NCBI GenBank assembly: GCA_947169005.1
Contig: CAMVOG010000143.1
Span: 1-6,254 of the forward strand
Length of the DNA: 6,254 nt
Direction of reading: 5' to 3'
Source: an uncultured Clostridia bacterium
Lineage (GTDB): Bacteria; Bacillota; Clostridia; Oscillospirales; Oscillospiraceae
The notes under the pieces are model-generated. The model was not told the origin of the DNA and ran no database searches. It saw nothing but the letters and a program-made list of their open reading frames with translations. Numbering within the stretch: position 1 is the first letter of the stretch; the number at the start of each line of letters is the position of its first letter. Shown here piece after piece: positions 4,444-6,254 of the stretch. The position numbers and the translations under genes were made by a program.

Positions 4444-5568
4444 ATGAAAGTCGTGCTGCAGAACCTGACGAAAAAGTTTCCCAACCGCAACCGAAAGGTC
4501 AAGGAGGACGTGGTCGCCGTCAGCGACTTCAGCTTTGAGATACCGGACGGGCAGCTCATCGGGCTGCTGGGGCCCTCCGGCTGCGGCAAGAGCACTACGC
4601 TGAATCTGATCTCCGGCCTGGAAAAGCCCACGTCCGGGCGGGTCTTCTTCGGGGAAGACGACGTGACCGACCTGCCCCCCGAAAACCGGGGCGTGGGCCT
4701 GGTCTTTCAGAGCTATGCCCTTTATCCCCACCTCACCGTGCGGCAGAACATCCTCTTCCCCCTGCAGAATCTCAAGGGGGAGCGGAAGCTGACCAAGGAG
4801 GTCATGCTGCAAAAGGCCGAGGAGGCGGCGCGGCTGGTGCAGATCGACGAGCTCATGGACCGCAAGCCCTCGGAGCTCTCCGGCGGCCAGCAGCAGCGGG
4901 TGGCCATCGCCCGCGCCCTGGTGAAAATGCCCCGGGTGCTGCTGCTGGACGAGCCCCTCTCCAACCTGGACGCCCGCCTGCGCCTGCAGACGCGCGAGGA
5001 AATTCGCCGCATCCAGCGGGAAACGGGCATCACCACCATCTTCGTCACCCATGACCAAGAGGAGGCCATGAGCATTTCGGACATGATCGTGGTCATGTGC
5101 AAGGGCGTTCTCCAGCAGCTCGGCAAGCCCCAGGAGGTCTACGACGACCCGGTAAACCTCTTCGTGGCGAAGTTTCTCGGCACGCCCCCCATCAACGTCT
5201 TTGAGGGCGAGGTCAAGGGCGGCAGCCTGTATATCGGCGGCGAGGCCGTGCTGGAGACCCCCGGCGTGACGGATCAGCCCGTCTGGGCCGCTATCCGGCC
5301 CGAGGGCTTCATCCCGGACCCGGCGGGCCCCCTGGCCTGCTCCCTCAGCGCCGTGGAGGTCATGGGCCGGGACACCAGCGTGGTCTCCACCCATCCCGAC
5401 TGTGTCAACGCGGCGATCCGCGCCATCGTCAGCGCCGAGGAGCCCATCGAGGCCGATGAAAAGGGCCTGGTCCGCTTCCGTCTGCGGCCCCGGAAGGTCT
5501 TCCTTTTCCACAAGGAGACCGAGGAGCGCCTGCCTTTCGGCGTGAAGGGAGGAAAGCAGGATGGATAA
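4444..5568 (+). CDS. ABC transporter ATP-binding protein, CUT1 sugar importer (MalK/UgpC/MsmK type)
   Basis: A 374-residue cytoplasmic ATPase that would power a carbohydrate importer as a dimer on the inner face of the membrane. All nucleotide-binding motifs are intact: Walker A GPSGCGKST (43-51), Q-loop Gln89, signature LSGGQQQR (145-152), Walker B LLLDEP (166-171), D-loop SNLD (173-176) and switch His203. The segment EVYDDPVNLFVAKFLGTPPIN leads into a C-terminal regulatory (TOBE-type) domain of about 130 residues, as in MalK and UgpC; length is normal. Start: ATG at 4444 follows AGGGAG (4431-4436) by 7 nt; the open frame reaches further up, but into the promoter. It overlaps the permease gene by 8 nt, implying translational coupling. 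The sugar cannot be deduced from the ATPase; such subunits can also serve several importers. Confidence 0.93.
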   Translation: MKVVLQNLTKKFPNRNRKVKEDVVAVSDFSFEIPDGQLIGLLGPSGCGKSTTLNLISGLEKPTSGRVFFGEDDVTDLPPENRGVGLVFQSYALYPHLTVRQNILFPLQNLKGERKLTKEVMLQKAEEAARLVQIDELMDRKPSELSGGQQQRVAIARALVKMPRVLLLDEPLSNLDARLRLQTREEIRRIQRETGITTIFVTHDQEEAMSISDMIVVMCKGVLQQLGKPQEVYDDPVNLFVAKFLGTPPINVFEGEVKGGSLYIGGEAVLETPGVTDQPVWAAIRPEGFIPDPAGPLACSLSAVEVMGRDTSVVSTHPDCVNAAIRAIVSAEEPIEADEKGLVRFRLRPRKVFLFHKETEERLPFGVKGGKQDG

Positions 5569-6254
5569 GCAGAGCTGGAAGGCCTGGCTTTACCTGCTGC
5601 CCGCCGTGGCCTTTTTGGGCGTCTTCATGGTCTATCCCCTTATCGACGTGCTGATTTACTCCGTGGAGGAGGGCTACAATTCCGCCTCCCAGACCCTTTT
5701 CGGCGTGGGCGGCTACAACTATTCCTACGTTCTGCGGGACCCCTACTTCCTCCAGGCCGTGAAGAATACCTTTATTATCGTTATCATCACGGTGCCCGTC
5801 TCCACGGGGCTGGCCCTGCTGATCTCCGTGGGGCTCAATTCCATCAAGCCCCTGCGCCAGCTCTATCAGACGGTCTACTTCCTGCCCTACATCACCAACA
5901 CCCTGGCCGTGGGCCTGGTGTTCATGATCCTCTTTAAGAAAACGGCCTACTCCGACGGCCTGGTGAATCTCTTGATCCACCTCTTCGGCGGCCCCTCCGT
6001 GGACTTCATCGAGGGCCCCTACTGGGCAAAGATGTTCGTCATGTGCTTTTACACCGTCTGGGTTGTCATGCCCTTCAAGATCCTGATCCTCACGGGGGCC
6101 CTGGCCTCGGTGGATCAGAATCTCTACAACGCCGCCCGGGTGGACGGCACCTCCAAGCGGCGCATCTTCACCCGCATCACCCTGCCCATGATCTCCCCCA
6201 TGATCTTCTATCTGGTCATCACCGGCTTCATCGGGGCCTTCAAGGCCTACAGCG
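5561..6254 (+). CDS. ABC sugar-importer permease, MalF/UgpA type, partial (3' end outside window)
   Basis: Seen: 231 codons of an integral membrane protein usually about 290-320 residues long. It opens with a short cytoplasmic tail and TM1 (WLYLLPAVAFLGVFMVYPLI, 9-28), then the typical FGVGGYNYSYVLRDPYFLQA stretch (47-66) before TM2 (about 70-92) and further helices near 105-125, 158-182 and 213-231. The cytoplasmic coupling loop YNAARVDG...ITLP (189-209) is the EAA motif that docks on the ATPase, with Asn190 in place of the usual Glu. ATG 5561 has AAGGGAGG (5545-5552) 8 nt upstream, inside the end of the ATPase gene, and overlaps its stop by 8 nt. A second MalG/UgpE-like permease and a substrate-binding lipoprotein should follow downstream. 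Substrate within the CUT1 class (oligosaccharides, glycerol phosphate and others) is undetermined. Confidence 0.92.
   Translation, partial: MDKQSWKAWLYLLPAVAFLGVFMVYPLIDVLIYSVEEGYNSASQTLFGVGGYNYSYVLRDPYFLQAVKNTFIIVIITVPVSTGLALLISVGLNSIKPLRQLYQTVYFLPYITNTLAVGLVFMILFKKTAYSDGLVNLLIHLFGGPSVDFIEGPYWAKMFVMCFYTVWVVMPFKILILTGALASVDQNLYNAARVDGTSKRRIFTRITLPMISPMIFYLVITGFIGAFKAYS

Noticed and set aside
4384..5511. Open frame of 375 codons on the minus strand
   Set aside because: Antisense to an ATPase gene with every expected motif; low-complexity product without homology that I recognise.
5429..5980. Open frame of 183 codons on the minus strand
   Set aside because: Antisense to the end of the ATPase gene and the start of the permease gene, both well supported.

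Overview
The window looks like a chromosomal segment from a GC-rich, Gram-positive, anaerobic Clostridia-type bacterium, perhaps an Oscillospiraceae/Ruminococcaceae gut commensal. The grounds are strong AGGAGG-like ribosome binding sites, recognisable sigma-A promoters, GC-rich coding sequence between short AT-rich gaps, and a mix of families common in that group: a SPASM-like radical SAM protein, a DhaS-like TetR regulator, a DUF1846 protein and a CUT1 sugar importer. The taxon is inference; no rRNA or marker gene is present.

Layout. (1) 1-1055, minus strand: a radical SAM protein, cut by the left edge. Across an AT-rich 207-bp gap lies a divergent TetR/AcrR-type regulator (1263-1871, plus). 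The gap holds a perfect AT-only palindrome that places TATAAT on both strands, plus repeated ATGC elements, so the regulator probably controls itself and the radical SAM gene. (2) 1888-1922: an intrinsic terminator after the regulator, in the gap shared with the convergent aquaporin gene (1934-2596, minus). (3) 2597-2794: a divergent control region with a near-consensus aquaporin promoter and a weaker promoter for a DUF1846/UPF0371 gene (2795-4282, plus), interleaved with three related GC-rich repeat arms. (4) 4301-4332: a strong terminator. Then a promoter overlapped by an extended dyad (4367-4394) drives an ABC sugar-importer operon: the ATPase (4444-5568) and, overlapping it by 8 nt, a MalF/UgpA-type permease (5561 to the right edge).

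The genes form four or so separate transcription units with no clear shared pathway. The sugar importer is incomplete here; a second permease and a substrate-binding lipoprotein are expected to the right. Five of the six genes have a start set by a Shine-Dalgarno sequence at 7-8 nt; two of these (radical SAM, aquaporin) use GTG and are shorter than the longest open frame. I see no RNA gene, CRISPR array, insertion sequence or phage gene, and no gene-free stretch longer than about 210 bp. The best candidates for new biology are the uncharacterised radical SAM/TetR pair and the three symmetric control regions; none of these is proof of a new system.
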